The notes beneath the pieces are model-generated. The model was given only the letters and a program-made list of their open reading frames with translations. It had not been told where the DNA came from and searched no databases. Of a stretch of 64,000 nucleotides of DNA, positions 44,201-54,533 are shown in pieces. This DNA comes from Helianthus annuus (taxonomy: Eukaryota; Streptophyta; Magnoliopsida; Asterales; Asteraceae): positions 112,236,821 through 112,300,820 of the forward strand of contig NC_035437.2 of the NCBI RefSeq assembly GCF_002127325.2. Direction: 5' to 3'. Numbering within the stretch: position 1 is the first letter of the stretch; each line of letters starts with the position of its first letter. The position numbers were made by a program, and so were the translations under genes.

Positions 44201-47200
44201 TAAAGAGTATAAAAAGTGGTTGTGAGTGGAGGAGAGAGAAAATGTTACTGTTTATCTGTATATTTGAGGGGACACTGTTCACCCCCTATAATTTTTTAAT
44301 ATATTTTGAAAGTGGTTGTGAGTGGAGCAGAGAGAAAAGGTAATGATAAAGGTATAAAAAAATATTATTTAATTGAAAAAAAGAGAGAAAATGTAGTGTT
44401 TTTTAGTGTAATTTAAGGTGAAAATATGGTGGAATGGATGTGAATGCTTAACTTGTGTAGTCATATTTGATGCACTAATTACTTGTAAAAATGAAAATTC
44501 TGGACAAAAAGTGTCTCAGATTAGCCCAACCTGATTCAAACGAAAAAAATTTATTTTGACCCGTTATCTAACCCGCCTGACCCATCCAATTTGCCACCTC
44601 TACAGCTTTTTTTTTGCAAATAAATTTATGCAGTGACGCTTACTATTCTCTTCACTGTATTTAATTTTACGAGTAAAATGCCATTTTCGTTCCTGAGGTT
44701 TGGCCACTTTTGCGACTTTCGTCCAAAGGTTTGTTTTTTCGCATCTGGATCCAAAAGGTTAGAAATCTTGCCATTTTCATTCGACTCATTAACTCCATCC
44801 ATTTTTCTCCGTTAAGTCAGGGGTATTTCTGTCTTTTTTGTTAACTTAAAGGGCAATTCTGTCTTTTCACTTTATGTACAATCATTTAGTATAATGTACG
44901 TAAAGTAACAAAGACCGAATTGCGCTTTAAGTTAATAAAAAGATGAAATTACCTCTGACTTAACGGAGAAAAATGGATGGAGTTAACGAGCCGGATGAAA
45001 ATGGCAAGATTTCAAACCTTTTGGATCCATATGCGAAAAAACAAACCTTTGGACGAAAATCGCAAAACTGGTCAAACCTCAGGGACGAACATGGCATTTA
45101 CTCTTAACTTTTAAATTATTTCTCATATGGTTTTCATGAAGAAATTTATATATATGAGTGGATTATATGCAGATTGAAACACTTTTTAGCGGTAAAGCGT
45201 GCAAAGAGATTAGAGAAGCAGCAGTAGGTTTGACTAGAAGACTCGCCCAGACAGCAAAAGACACATTCGGAGATTTTGAGGAAGCAGTTGAAAAAGACGC
45301 AACAAGAACGGCTGTTGCCGATGGAACCGTTCATCCTCTTACAAGCTATGTGATTAACTATGTGAAATTCTTATTCGAGTAAGTTATTCAAAGAATACAT
45401 ATACAGGGTTGGGTTCATTTCAGAACTCTAAATAATTGCAGAACTTCCAAAACTCATAATAAACAATCATTTTATATTTAGGGTGCTTTTGCCATTTGTT
45501 ATATGTATTTTTATGATTACATACATGTTAAAAGTACAAAAATATACGAATAAAAAGATTGTTTATTAGGAGTTTTGAAAGTTCTGTAATTATTTAGAGT
45601 TCCTTTGAAAGTCTAAAATTGCAGAAATGCAAGAATAAACATCCAATTGTCTGATTTTACACCTTTGACCTAAAATTTGCGAACAAATGTGTTTTCAGCT
45701 ATCAATCAACATTGAAGCAACTATTCCACGAGTTTGAAAACTCAAACGACTCGAACGCTGAGCTGGCGTCTGTAACAATGCGAATAATGCAGGCCCTTCA
45801 AATCAATTTAGAAGGAAAGTCAAAGCAGTATAAGGATCCTGCATTGACCAACTTGTTCTTAATGAATAATATTCACTATATGGTTCGATCCGTGCGCAGG
45901 TTTAATATCTAATACATTAACTTATTGAGTTCGGTAATACCAGTGCTTCATATCTTATTATTAATTTGAAATATATTTTTATTGTTAGATCTGAAGCAAA
46001 GGATTTGTTAGGGGATGACTGGGTGCAAAGACATAGAAGAACCGTACAACAATATGCTAATCAATATAAAAGAATCGCATGGGCCAAGGTACGTATTAAA
46101 AATAAGTGGTTGCGGTTAAGTATACTTTGGTCATTTTAGAATAACTAGGATTGCGACCCGCCGCAATGCGGCGGGGATTCTTTAGTTATAACTAAGTCGA
46201 TCAGGCGATGTAAAAACGTTCACCCACACACGCACGTTGCGTCGTGTTAACTCGCAAAATTTAGAACGAAACGTAAAAACGTTAAACCAAAGACGCACGT
46301 TGCGATGTGTTAAGTCACAAAATTTAGAACCAAGCATAAAGCGAAAAATTTGCGAAAAATGAAAACTATAAATGACGAAAGTTGAAAATAAAAAAAGTTG
46401 TGAGGATAGATTGCAAAAGATAAAAAGTTTTGGGGTAAAAGTGAAAAAACAAATAGTTTTGGGTTAAAAGTAATTTAGGAAATACTTTTGGGTGAAATGT
46501 AAAAAAAATCAATTTTTTTTGGAAAATCCCCAAAGCCAAGGTTACAACAACCATATGCATAACCATTTTTTCTTTCAAAACCCCCCAAAGCACACCCTGC
46601 GTTGCGGCGGGGAGTAAAACGGTGTCAAATAGTACTAATGCCACACAACCATCATCGACCACCAACACTGAGTCGACCTAGGATCTGCGTGTTGCGACGA
46701 ACCTGTCAAACATGAAAAAATAGAGGTAAAAACGTTGTACCACACATGCACGTTGCGCCGTGTTAACTTGCAAAATTTGAAACAAAACATAAAAAATTTG
46801 AAAACAGTCGTACGTTGTGTCGTATTAACTCGAAAAATTTAGAACTATACGTAAAACGAAAATTTGCGAAAGATGAAAAGTATAAGTGACAAAAGTTGTG
46901 AAGTTAAATTGCAAATAATGAAAAGTTTTGGGTTAAAGTTAAAAAAACAAATTATGTAGGGTTAAAATTGCAAAAGGTAAAAACCTTTGGATTAAAAGTA
47001 AAAAAATCAAGTTTTTTTTTTTTTTTTGAAAAAGTCCCAAAGCACAAGGTACAAGTTGTATTGCATAATTTTGTTGCTTATTTATAGTAATAAAATAAAA
47101 TAAAATGATTCAGGCGGTTTTATGTATTAAAAATAAATTTTGAGTAAAATGCCATTTACGTCCCTGAGGTTTGGCCAGTTTTGCGACTTTTGTCCAACGC

Positions 47201-47607
47201 TTTATTTTTCCGCTTTTAGATCCAAAAGGTTTGAAATCTTGCCATTTTCATCCGGCTCGTTAAATCCATCCATTTTTCTCTGTTAAGTCAAGGGTATTTC
47301 TGTTTTTTTGTTAACTTAAAATGCAATTCGGTCTTTTTCACTTTATGTACAAGCACTTAGCATAATGTACAAGTATTCAGAAGAGCAAATTCCCCTTTAA
47401 GTTAACAAAAAAATGAAAAACCCCCTGACTTAACGGAGAAAAATGAGTGGAGTTAACGAGCCGGATGAAAATGGCAAGATTTCAAACCTTTTGGATCCAG
47501 ATGCATAGTTGTCAATAGCGGCTATAGCGACCGCTATAGCGCACTATGTAGCGAAGCGACCAATTGTCGCTATTTGGGTCATAGCGACCAATAGCATGAA
47601 TAGCGAC

Positions 47608-47643
<36 letters not shown>

Positions 47644-48843
47644 ATGTAAATAGCAATTAGATATAGCTATAAAATAGCTGGATTTACAGGTTTTTGTTAA
47701 ATATACATGTAAAATAGCATATATACCAAGGTATTTTGATATAATATACATACAAAAATTTTCAAAATTCTTTTTCTTGTCTATCGCTATATATAAAATA
47801 GCAGTTGCTATTTGTCGCTATTCGCTATGTAGCATATAGGTCCCTTGTCGCTATTTGTCGCTATTCGCTATTAACAACTATGGATGCCAAAAAACAAACC
47901 TTTGGATGAAAGTCGCAAAATGAGCCAAACCTCCAGGATGAAAATGACATTATACTCATAAATTTTGGATGATTTTAATTTTTTTTTTTATTTTACCTGT
48001 TTGACGCATTTGAAAAGAAACATAATCTTAATTGACCCGTTTATAAGTACACAGGTCAAAATCACCGTCTTTAAGATGGTGTCATTGTTAAATTTTATTT
48101 TACTTTGTATTTATTTATTTATTTATTTATTTATAAAATGGGTTTTCTTATTTCTTTAACAGATTCTACAAAGTCTCTCAGTTCAAGGTTTGACTTCATC
48201 AGGAGGTGACGGTGGAAACAGTAGCGGGGCTTCACGAGCTCTTATAAAAGACAGGTCGGTTTTTTTTTTTAATTACAACCCATTTGATGTTTCGATTATT
48301 GAAATTTAAAGCTTTTAAAAAAGGTCATCAAAAGATTGATCTGATTTTGATGATAATGTTATATTTAGATTAAAGATTTTTAATCTTCAATTTGAGGAAC
48401 TTCATCAAAGGCAATCTCAGTGGACTGTTCCTGATTCGGAGCTTAGAGAATCGTTAAGACTTGCGGTTGCTGAAGTCTTGTTGCCTGCATACAGATCCTT
48501 CATTAAACGTTTTGGGTATTTTCTAATATCGATAAACTCTGAATTAATAAAACCGATTTGAAGTATGCAACTGAACCGCATAGACACTTGTACCTATTGC
48601 TTTAAATGTGTTACATAAGGCGGTTATGTAACCGCTTACTCCACTCTCATACTAACTTCCATTGTATCAGTCAAACACACACGCGTGTATGTAATCTGCT
48701 TAAGATACTAATATTATTATTATTGTTGTTGTTTTCGGTCCAGGGTTCTTGTGGAAAATGGGAAGAATCCTCACAAGTACATAAGGTATACGGCGGAGGA
48801 TCTTGATCGGATGCTTGGTGAATTTTTTGAGGGTAAGACTTAA
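37881..48843 (+). CDS. EXO70A1: Exocyst complex subunit EXO70A1-like
   Basis: Twelve exons with GT-AG borders that join in frame: 37881-38039, 39180-39275, 39668-39873, 41120-41359, 42432-42570, 43738-43950, 45173-45378, 45699-45899, 45989-46088, 48163-48254, 48369-48515, 48744-48843. They give 632 aa, close to the 638 aa I recall for Arabidopsis EXO70A1. Landmarks are SILGSFDHRLSALESAMRPT, IRRAHENIDKTLKAA, KLFVLLDMYEIMREL, TLFSGKACKEIREAAVGLT, TAVADGTVHPLTSYVINYV, LFLMNNIHYMVRSVRR, DDWVQRHRRTVQQ, LRESLRLAVAEVLLPAYRSF and the end YTAEDLDRMLGEFFEGKT. EXO70 is a helical-rod subunit of the exocyst that binds phosphoinositides and tethers secretory vesicles at the plasma membrane. The CDS looks intact, although introns hold a SINE and several MITEs; intron 9 exceeds 2 kb. 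Subclade A is clear from motif match; A1 versus a close paralogue is inference. Confidence 0.95.
38437..38661 (+). repeat. tRNA-derived SINE in EXO70A1 intron 1
   Basis: The head carries a box A-like tagctcagtg (38439-38448) and a perfect box B GGTTCGATTCC (38495-38505), spaced as in tRNA-derived Pol III promoters. The body ends in an A-rich tail near 38650-38661. It has no cloverleaf, so it is not a tRNA gene. A poly-T run of about 30 bases lies upstream in the same intron (about 38258-38291). Confidence 0.75.
39874..41119. other. EXO70A1 intron 3, repeat-rich
   Basis: This is 1.2 kb of non-coding sequence with repeated acccgtttcctgtta and cgaacc/aaccc motifs (40265-40340, 40680-41060), common in unclassified plant intron repeats. 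I found no bounded element or coding frame. Confidence 0.5.
41360..42431. other. EXO70A1 intron 4, repeat-rich
   Basis: Non-coding. A stretch with cgggtcgggttggacccgcc and acgacccgttta motifs at 41830-42130 looks like a decayed dispersed repeat, but I could not find its ends. Confidence 0.45.
42685..42998. mobile_element. Mutator-type MITE in EXO70A1 intron 5
   Basis: A 314-bp fold-back sequence. The left end GGGTTATTGGATTTTAAT matches the complement of the right end ATTAAAATCCAACACCCC, and the complementarity runs on for about 100 bases. A perfect 9-bp target duplication ttgtaaata flanks it (42676-42684 and 42999-43007). Nine-base duplications are the hallmark of the Mutator superfamily. 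Non-coding, so it was mobilised in trans. Confidence 0.88.
43197..43627. mobile_element. Mutator-type MITE copy 1 (gagtaaaatgccat family), intron 5
   Basis: It starts gagtaaaatgccattttcgt and ends with the inverted equivalent (ctcagggacg, then atggcatttta), about 430 bp. It has the same sequence as the copies at 44671-45103 and 47142-47957. The flanks are T-rich, so its target duplication is unclear. Confidence 0.8.
44671..45103. mobile_element. Mutator-type MITE copy 2, EXO70A1 intron 6
   Basis: It has ends gagtaaaatgccatt and atggcatttactc and is 433 bp. The flanks ttaattttac and ttaactttta look like a slightly decayed 9-10-bp target duplication. Confidence 0.82.
46144..47050. repeat. Dispersed repeat with internal duplication, EXO70A1 intron 9
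   Basis: The block starts near cgacccgccgcaatgcggcg and contains two diverged versions of one unit (around 46205-46400 and 46690-46900), each with cacgttgcg, gtgttaactc, gcaaaatttagaac and gtaaaacg motifs. It also includes gcgttgcggcggggagtaaa. I see no terminal repeats and no coding frame; class unknown. Confidence 0.6.
47142..47957. mobile_element. Mutator-type MITE copy 3, EXO70A1 intron 9, split by another MITE
   Basis: It has the same family ends as copies 1 and 2 and a perfect 9-bp target duplication ataaatttt (47133-47141 and 47958-47966). That supports Mutator assignment for the whole family. It is interrupted at 47504 by a different element. Confidence 0.9.
47504..47882. mobile_element. 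MITE with CATAGTTGT ends nested inside MITE copy 3
   Basis: The 379-bp element has inverted ends CATAGTTGTCAATAGCG and CGCTATTAACAACTATG. The sequence gatg flanks both sides (47500-47503 and 47883-47886). The interior consists of short tagcgac/gtcgctat repeats and a T-run of about 33. The superfamily is not clear from the short duplication. Confidence 0.8.
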
Positions 48844-49090
48844 AAAATGCATCTGCATCAGGGTGACAAAAGGGTATATGTGTAATTTCCAATCTACCCT
48901 TTTTTAAAGGTGTTTTGCCTCTTATAAAACTACTTTGCTTAATTTTGTATAGATTATAAAGAAGATGAGATTCGTGTTTTTTGTGTTGTATGCTATAACA
49001 GAATTTCAATACTATTTTTATGATTATATAGTATATGAGTATATTCGGTTTATGGTCTTATGTGGTTAATAAATTACAATTTGAGATGCC

Positions 49091-49842
49091 TAGTCCTTTC
49101 GTAGTGGAAGGTGATATAACGCCGGAGGCCACTATAGCGCCCTATGGCGCTTCCCCACGCCGCCCCGAGGGGGCGCTATACCCCTCCAAATTGTTTCTCC
49201 TGTGAAAATTATAATGGGGTGACCACCTTTGGCTCTCTCACATACACATATATATACATACATATATAAGTCCCCTAGGGAGGGGCTCATGCGAGAACTC
49301 CATTTATTGCGAGAACCGCGAGAACCAATGTGAACACAACCTAAAATAGCTAAAAAAACCTACCCCCCCCCCCCCCCCCACAACCCCCAAGCTAAATGCT
49401 AAAAACTAAAACCCCCAAAAAACCTAAAAAAAACCAAACAACCCCCCCCCCCCCCCAAGCTAAAATGCTAAAAACTAAACCCCAAAAAACCTAAAAAAAA
49501 TAAAAAAAAACTAATTTTTTTTTAATATTTTTTATGCTCAAATCACTACTTTTAGTGAGCAAAAAAAATTTTTTTAAAAAAAAAAGTTTTTTTTTTTTAT
49601 TTTTTTTGCTTCGAAAAGTAGCGATTTTTATATAAAAAATGTTTAATTTTTTTTTTTTTTTTGTGATTTTTAGCTATTTTTATGCATTTTTGGTTGTGTT
49701 CACATTGGTTCTCGCGGTTCTCGCAATAAGAGGTGGTTCTCGCATGATCTTCTCCCAAACCCCCTATAACCCTTATATTTCACTTTTTTTGCCATTTGTT
49801 ACATAACTTCGCATAAAAGGTGTTACCACTATACATGGCCTT
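49091..49842. mobile_element. MITE with tagtgg/ccacta ends, host of a nested fold-back element
   Basis: The left end (tcctttcgtagtgg) and right end (ccactatacatggcc) are imperfect inverted repeats resembling those of the Harbinger-type MITE at 55528-55870. The inner part is rich in ggcgctat/atagcgcc. It is split at about 49268 by a second element. The boundaries are approximate. Confidence 0.55.
49268..49755. mobile_element. Fold-back element with homopolymer C runs
   Basis: Inverted arms of about 60-75 bases at each end contain gcgagaaccgcgagaaccaa and its complement ttggttctcgcggttctcgc. Between them are C runs (about 49364-49379 and 49441-49456) and A/T runs with duplicated ctaaaaactaaa blocks. 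No coding frame. Confidence 0.75.
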
Positions 49843-50785
49843 ATCTAAATGCGATCTTACACTCACCTAAAAAGCAACTTGAAATACAAATTTGTCAGTT
49901 ACACTACCTTCAAAAATATTTATTATATACTTTATAGTTATATATTATATTAATATATTTGGCTTTAATTCGGGTTATTGGGCGTGTATCACTTACTCTC
50001 ATATAAGTCACAAGCCCACACATGTTCTATTACATGTTTCGAATGTTTCATGTGTTTCCATTAGATTTGGATTCTTTTACCATTCCCAACCGTAGTTGCC
50101 ATGCATGCACTCGCACAACGAAAGCCAGGAATGATGATTTACTTGGGATGGAAACTTGCTAGTTGGCTAGTTGCTAACGTTTTTATTAAGTGTGATGGAA
50201 TGAGTTGTGTTGATAAAAAAAACGTTTTTAGATAACTACCACTAAAGCGCTTGTAGTATAGCGAGGGTTGTAGTCACATGGTGGACATTGGTGTAGATTT
50301 AGGAGTAGGTTTAGAAAGTATGTGAATTAGTCGTTCTAATATAAAAAAAGTATTAATCAGTATCATCACTATAGGTTAAAATGACTCAGTTTTGTTAAAC
50401 AAGTGAGTTATTCAACAAAATGGCTTAATTGATTATTACTAATTAATATTGATATAACCTTTTAAGGGGATAACACCATTGTAAACACTATACGTATTTA
50501 TTTAAGAGACGTGGTGTGATGATAAAACGTTTTCCATATCTAAGAGATGAAATGTGCAAATTCTATGAAGTGAAGGTATAGAAGTATAATAGTTTGTCCC
50601 TAAAAAAGTTAAAAAGATTCATTTATATAAAAAAAAAACAAGCATTTATTTAATTTGAATATTCATTTAGTTTGGCGGTAGTCGTGGAGAGCGTTAGGCC
50701 ACACAATCGGGTTAGTGGTTGTCTGGTTGACCCGTATACTAATAAACGGGTGGGTCAAACTTGAAGGATTCATACAAAACCTCTC

Positions 50786-51370
50786 ATGATTCCTGTACGT
50801 TCAGCTTTTAATATTCTGAACCATCGTCCTCCTGCACTTCCACTGTTCTTAATCCCTTACTCATCATCTTCAACGAACAATTTGCTCAGATCCGCCATGG
50901 AAACAGGTGCACTTGGTTCCTTAAACTTTAATTATGTTCGTCAATTTTAATGACCCTGCCTGATCGAATTTTGTGTTGAATTTGATGTGTCTGTCTGGGA
51001 AGATAATAAGGAACCCAAAAAGGATGAGCAGCAGCAGAGAGAAGCGTGTGATAATGGAGCATGTGATATATCAAAGAAGGTTGCGGATGATATTCTTCCA
51101 CACATCCTTAATCTGTGAGTGCTTTTATCCTATTTCTCATCCGTTTCTTCTCATAATTTTCTTTTTTGTATTTGTAATTGTTTTACGAGAGAAAAAAAAA
51201 AAAAAGACAAATATAGTGGTTTAACAAAGATATTGACTAAATGGATGATTAGGCTATTGGGTGTGGAGGTGGATAGTCCTCAAAGATGATCCATCACATA
51301 GATGTTCACGTAAGCGGGTGTAAGAATGAGCCTAAAAGGGATACACCTAGGGTGTGGGGATGAGCCTCTC

Positions 51371-51439
<69 letters not shown>

Positions 51440-52108
51440 GCCGGTTATTGTACAATACCCCTTATCCTACAAATTGTACGCGATGACCCCGGCCGTTAGA
51501 TCTTCTGTCTATCAAACCCGGACTTCACGTTCATAAAGTCGCATGGGACTCAAACTCTGACTCACAAAAATGATTATTCGCATGTTATGTCCAAAATCGC
51601 ATGGCTTCACAAACCGTGACATTTTCATAAATCACATGGATTCGCAAACTCTGACTCACAAAAAAGGTTGTTCGCATGTTATGTCCAAAATCGCATGGCT
51701 TCACAAACCCTGACATTTTTCATAAATCGCATGGACTCACAAACTCTGACTCACAAAAAGGTTGTTCGCATGTTATGTCCAAAATCGCATGGCTTCACAA
51801 ACACTAACATTTACATAAATCGCATGGACTCACCAACTCTGACTCATAAAAAAGGTTGTTCGCATGTTATGTCCAAACTCTGACTCACAAACCTTGACAT
51901 TTTCAAAAATCGCATGGACTCACAAACTCTGACTCACAAAAATGGTTGTTCGCATGTTATGTCTAAATTCGCATGGGTTCACAAACCCGGACTCAAAACT
52001 TGGACACTAATCGCGTACCAATAGGAAAAATGAATCAGGGACACGTGTAGGGCTATTATCATCGCGTACGTAATGTATGATTAGGGGATTTGTATTCTAC
52101 ACTTCCTC

Positions 52109-52149
<41 letters not shown>

Positions 52150-54533
52150 ATGTGTGTGTTAGTATAAAGAAGAAAAGAGAGAAGTTTGCAGGTGGCAAGA
52201 TGGCGCCAGGCCTTGCCGAGCCGGGGACACACCCCACACCCTTAAGCGTCTTATGGCTTAAGGAAACGAAAAACCAAATTAACGTGGTTGGTAGACGACT
52301 TGCCAATTCTACTAGTTTAGTGGTTTAATGGTTCAGTTTCACGTTTTGAACCGGTTTTTTTTTTCTTTAAAAAATAAGTAAATTACAAAAATCGTCCTTT
52401 ATGTTGACACTAGATTACAAAGTATGTCATTTATCTTCATAAGTATAAAAATGTACTCGATGTTTGCAAACCCCTACACGTTATGTCCTTTATTCCTAAC
52501 TTAATTATTTTTCATTGTTAAGTGGGTGTGAAATGACCTAAATACCCTTACTGTTAAATAAATAACTAAAAAGTTAAAAAAATATAATTAATATTAAAAA
52601 ATTTTATATAGACCTTTAAAAGTTCTTTTTATATTATGTTTTATTTTGTATTATGGTATTTATAGTTCTGTATTGATTTTACCTATATGTACCTGTATCG
52701 TATTGTTACTATATTGGTACTCATGTCAATTTTACCTATTTAGCACCCGTACGAGTGCTCAAAAACTAGATAAAAATAAAATGGTACCAAAGCAGGTACC
52801 GTACCGAAATACCTGTACCAATACCCATACTTGTACCCGTACCGTACTAATATATTTAGTACCCAGTTTTGTTCAATTTTGGTATCGGTATTTTTTTGGC
52901 ATCGGTACGGATACTGTACCAATCCCATCCCTAGGTGCAACACAGTGTTTGTATGGTAGTGAGTCTAACGTAGCTAAGCTTCCGGTTACGATCACGTACC
53001 TTTATGTATCAACATATATAAAGTTGTGTTAAAAGTGTATTGCATCAAAATCATGTGTTAACTAATCATTTTAATGTCACTTATTTAAGGTATGCATCGC
53101 GTGCCTCACCTCAAGATTTTGAAATCTATGCTCCTGATGCATCCTTTGAGGATCCACTTATGTGCGCTCGTGGGTAAGGATCATTAATCATATATTTTTA
53201 TCAAAGGTTTTTTTTTTTTTTTTTAAATGTCATTTCATTTCCCACCCTATGGTTTCATCACTTTTCAATTTCAGGGTAAAACAAATCAAGTCAGCCTTTT
53301 ATTCTCTTTCAAAGGTCTTTAGTGAGTCAAAAATTGTAGAGTACACCTTGCAAGAAAACATTCTTCCTCATGGAACAAGAGAGGTATTAAAGATTTAGAA
53401 TTTATTTTGTGTTATCTTATTTGATTTAATAATTTTACGTTTTACAAGTTTGCTGTTATCTTATCTCACTTTCTAACTTCTATCTTTGTCATTGAAAATC
53501 CATACTATATAATAATATAATGTGTAATATATTATGATATACAAGTACAACTTTACAATGCGTGTGTAACGAAGATACGACACAAAATGTGAGATAAGAA
53601 AATTCTATTAAAGATATAGCATTTACATTTTATTTTGTGTTATCTTCTTTTAGTTTTTGATAGTTTGACACGTTACAAGCTTAAATCGACTATCTTACTT
53701 TCTGTGCTCTATCTTTTATTGAAGTCTATGGGGTTCCACTCTAAAACCAATTGGTGATAGAGGGAGTAACCCAAGATCTTATTAACACAACCGGAAGGTC
53801 TTATTCTTTCGATGTGGGATAGGGCTCCTCCAATACCCTCCCGCACGTGTAACCCGGTCAATCAAGAGGTGTACACGTGGCCTTAACCGGAGCTGACATA
53901 GAGCCGTGGCTCTGATACCATATTGAAGTCTATGGGGTTCCACTCTAAAACCAATTGGTGATAGAGGGAGTAACCCAAGATCTTATTAACACAACCGGAA
54001 GGTCTTATTCTTTCGATGTGGGATAGGGCTCCTCCAATATCTTTGTTTCACATACGTTAAGACTTGTATTGTCTAGTACGGTGTGTAACATTACGATACA
54101 AAGTACAATCTTATGATGCATACGTGACAAAGATATGAGAGAATTCTAATTAACCTTTTACATTCAAATAGATACTCATTGACAACAAACAATACTACAA
54201 GTTCATGGGAAAGGATATCGATATGATATCGCTCATCAAGCTCTATGTAGAGAATGGGAAGGTCATTCGCCATGAAGATTGGTATACAATTAATTCATAT
54301 TTTGTAACTTATATCTAATTCATTTTTGATACATTATGCCTTAAGTTATATATATTTATAGTTTTTTTTTTTTCTCTTGAAACATAAATGTGGACAGTTG
54401 GGACAAGAAGCCACTATGGAACAAAGAGACTTCTAAGGTGCCATTGGTTGGGAAACTTATTGAAATGGCCAAAAGGGGTTCCATGTTTGCTACACATGCT
54501 ATGATGAGGTTTGGGAAGGACCCAACTACATAA
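50786..54533 (+). CDS. NTF2-like fold protein, plant DUF2358-type
   Basis: Six exons with GT-AG borders joined in frame: 50786-50906, 51003-51114, 53090-53173, 53275-53383, 54172-54281, 54398-54533, giving 223 aa. The N-terminal ~40 residues (MIPVRSAFNILNHRPP, SSSSTNN) are Ser/Asn/Pro-rich with few acids and might be an organelle targeting peptide. A hydrophilic linker (KEPKKDEQQQREACDNG) follows, and then the conserved domain: ADDILPHILNLYASRASPQD, YAPDASFEDPL, IKSAFYSLSKVF, YYKFMGKDIDMISLIKLYV, DKKPLWNKET and GSMFATHAMMRFGKDPT. This resembles plant proteins described as nuclear transport factor 2 family or DUF2358. The fold is a cone-shaped pocket, but the substrate is unknown; I would not assume a role in nuclear import. 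The domain reads HEDCWDKK, with Cys at the exon 5/6 junction where I recall Trp in relatives. An internal Met before exon 2 could be a second start. Confidence 0.85.
51360..52116. mobile_element. TA-flanked repeat element with ~95-bp tandem repeats, intron 2 of the NTF2-like gene
   Basis: A CT microsatellite (51368-51402) and a TA microsatellite (51403-51434) lead into tatatatagaggccggttat. The right end is cacttcctctatatata, an imperfect inverted match. Inside, a unit with cgcatggcttcacaaaccct, gactcacaaaaaggttgttc and gcatgttatgtcc repeats about four times (51540-51975). A GT microsatellite follows at 52117-52138. It is probably a non-autonomous DNA element inserted at a TA repeat; superfamily unknown. 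Confidence 0.6.
52380..53030. repeat. Low-copy-looking intron sequence with GTACC-rich stretch
   Basis: Between 52730 and 52930 short motifs gtaccgtacc, acccgtacc and ggtatcggta recur in both orientations and could fold back. No bounded element or coding frame was found; it is part of intron 2. Confidence 0.45.
53384..54171 (+). repeat. Intron 4 of the NTF2-like gene: internal duplication split by a TRIM
   Basis: The sequence 53387-53600 (agaatttattttgtgttatc, ...acttctatctttg...) reappears, diverged, from about 53615 to 54165 when the TRIM at 53717-54039 is removed. The TRIM therefore landed in the second copy of an older tandem duplication. Confidence 0.65.
53717..54039 (-). mobile_element. 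TRIM (terminal-repeat retrotransposon in miniature), 323 bp
   Basis: Two identical 119-bp LTRs (53717-53835 and 53921-54039) enclose 85 bases. On the minus strand the LTR end is directly followed by TGGTATCAGAGCC (53908-53920), a tRNA-Met primer-binding site, so orientation is minus. A perfect target duplication tcttt flanks it (53712-53716 and 54040-54044). The LTRs run TATTG...CAATA instead of TG...CA. Nothing is encoded, so it depended on other elements. Identical LTRs suggest recent movement. Confidence 0.9.

Larger units (their letters stand above)
48844..50785. other. Intergenic region between the two host genes
   Basis: No coding sequence. It holds a MITE-like element at 49091-49842 interrupted by a fold-back element, and from 49860 to 50785 plain AT-rich sequence that must contain the promoter of the next gene. 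Both genes are on the same strand, so the 3' end of the exocyst transcript also lies here. Confidence 0.7.

Noticed and set aside
51590..51980. Regular direct repeats resembling an array such as CRISPR
   Set aside because: This is a contiguous ~95-bp tandem repeat without spacers, in an intron of a plant gene.
52097..52306. 69-codon minus-strand frame with TH repeats
   Set aside because: Generated by the GT microsatellite at 52117-52138.
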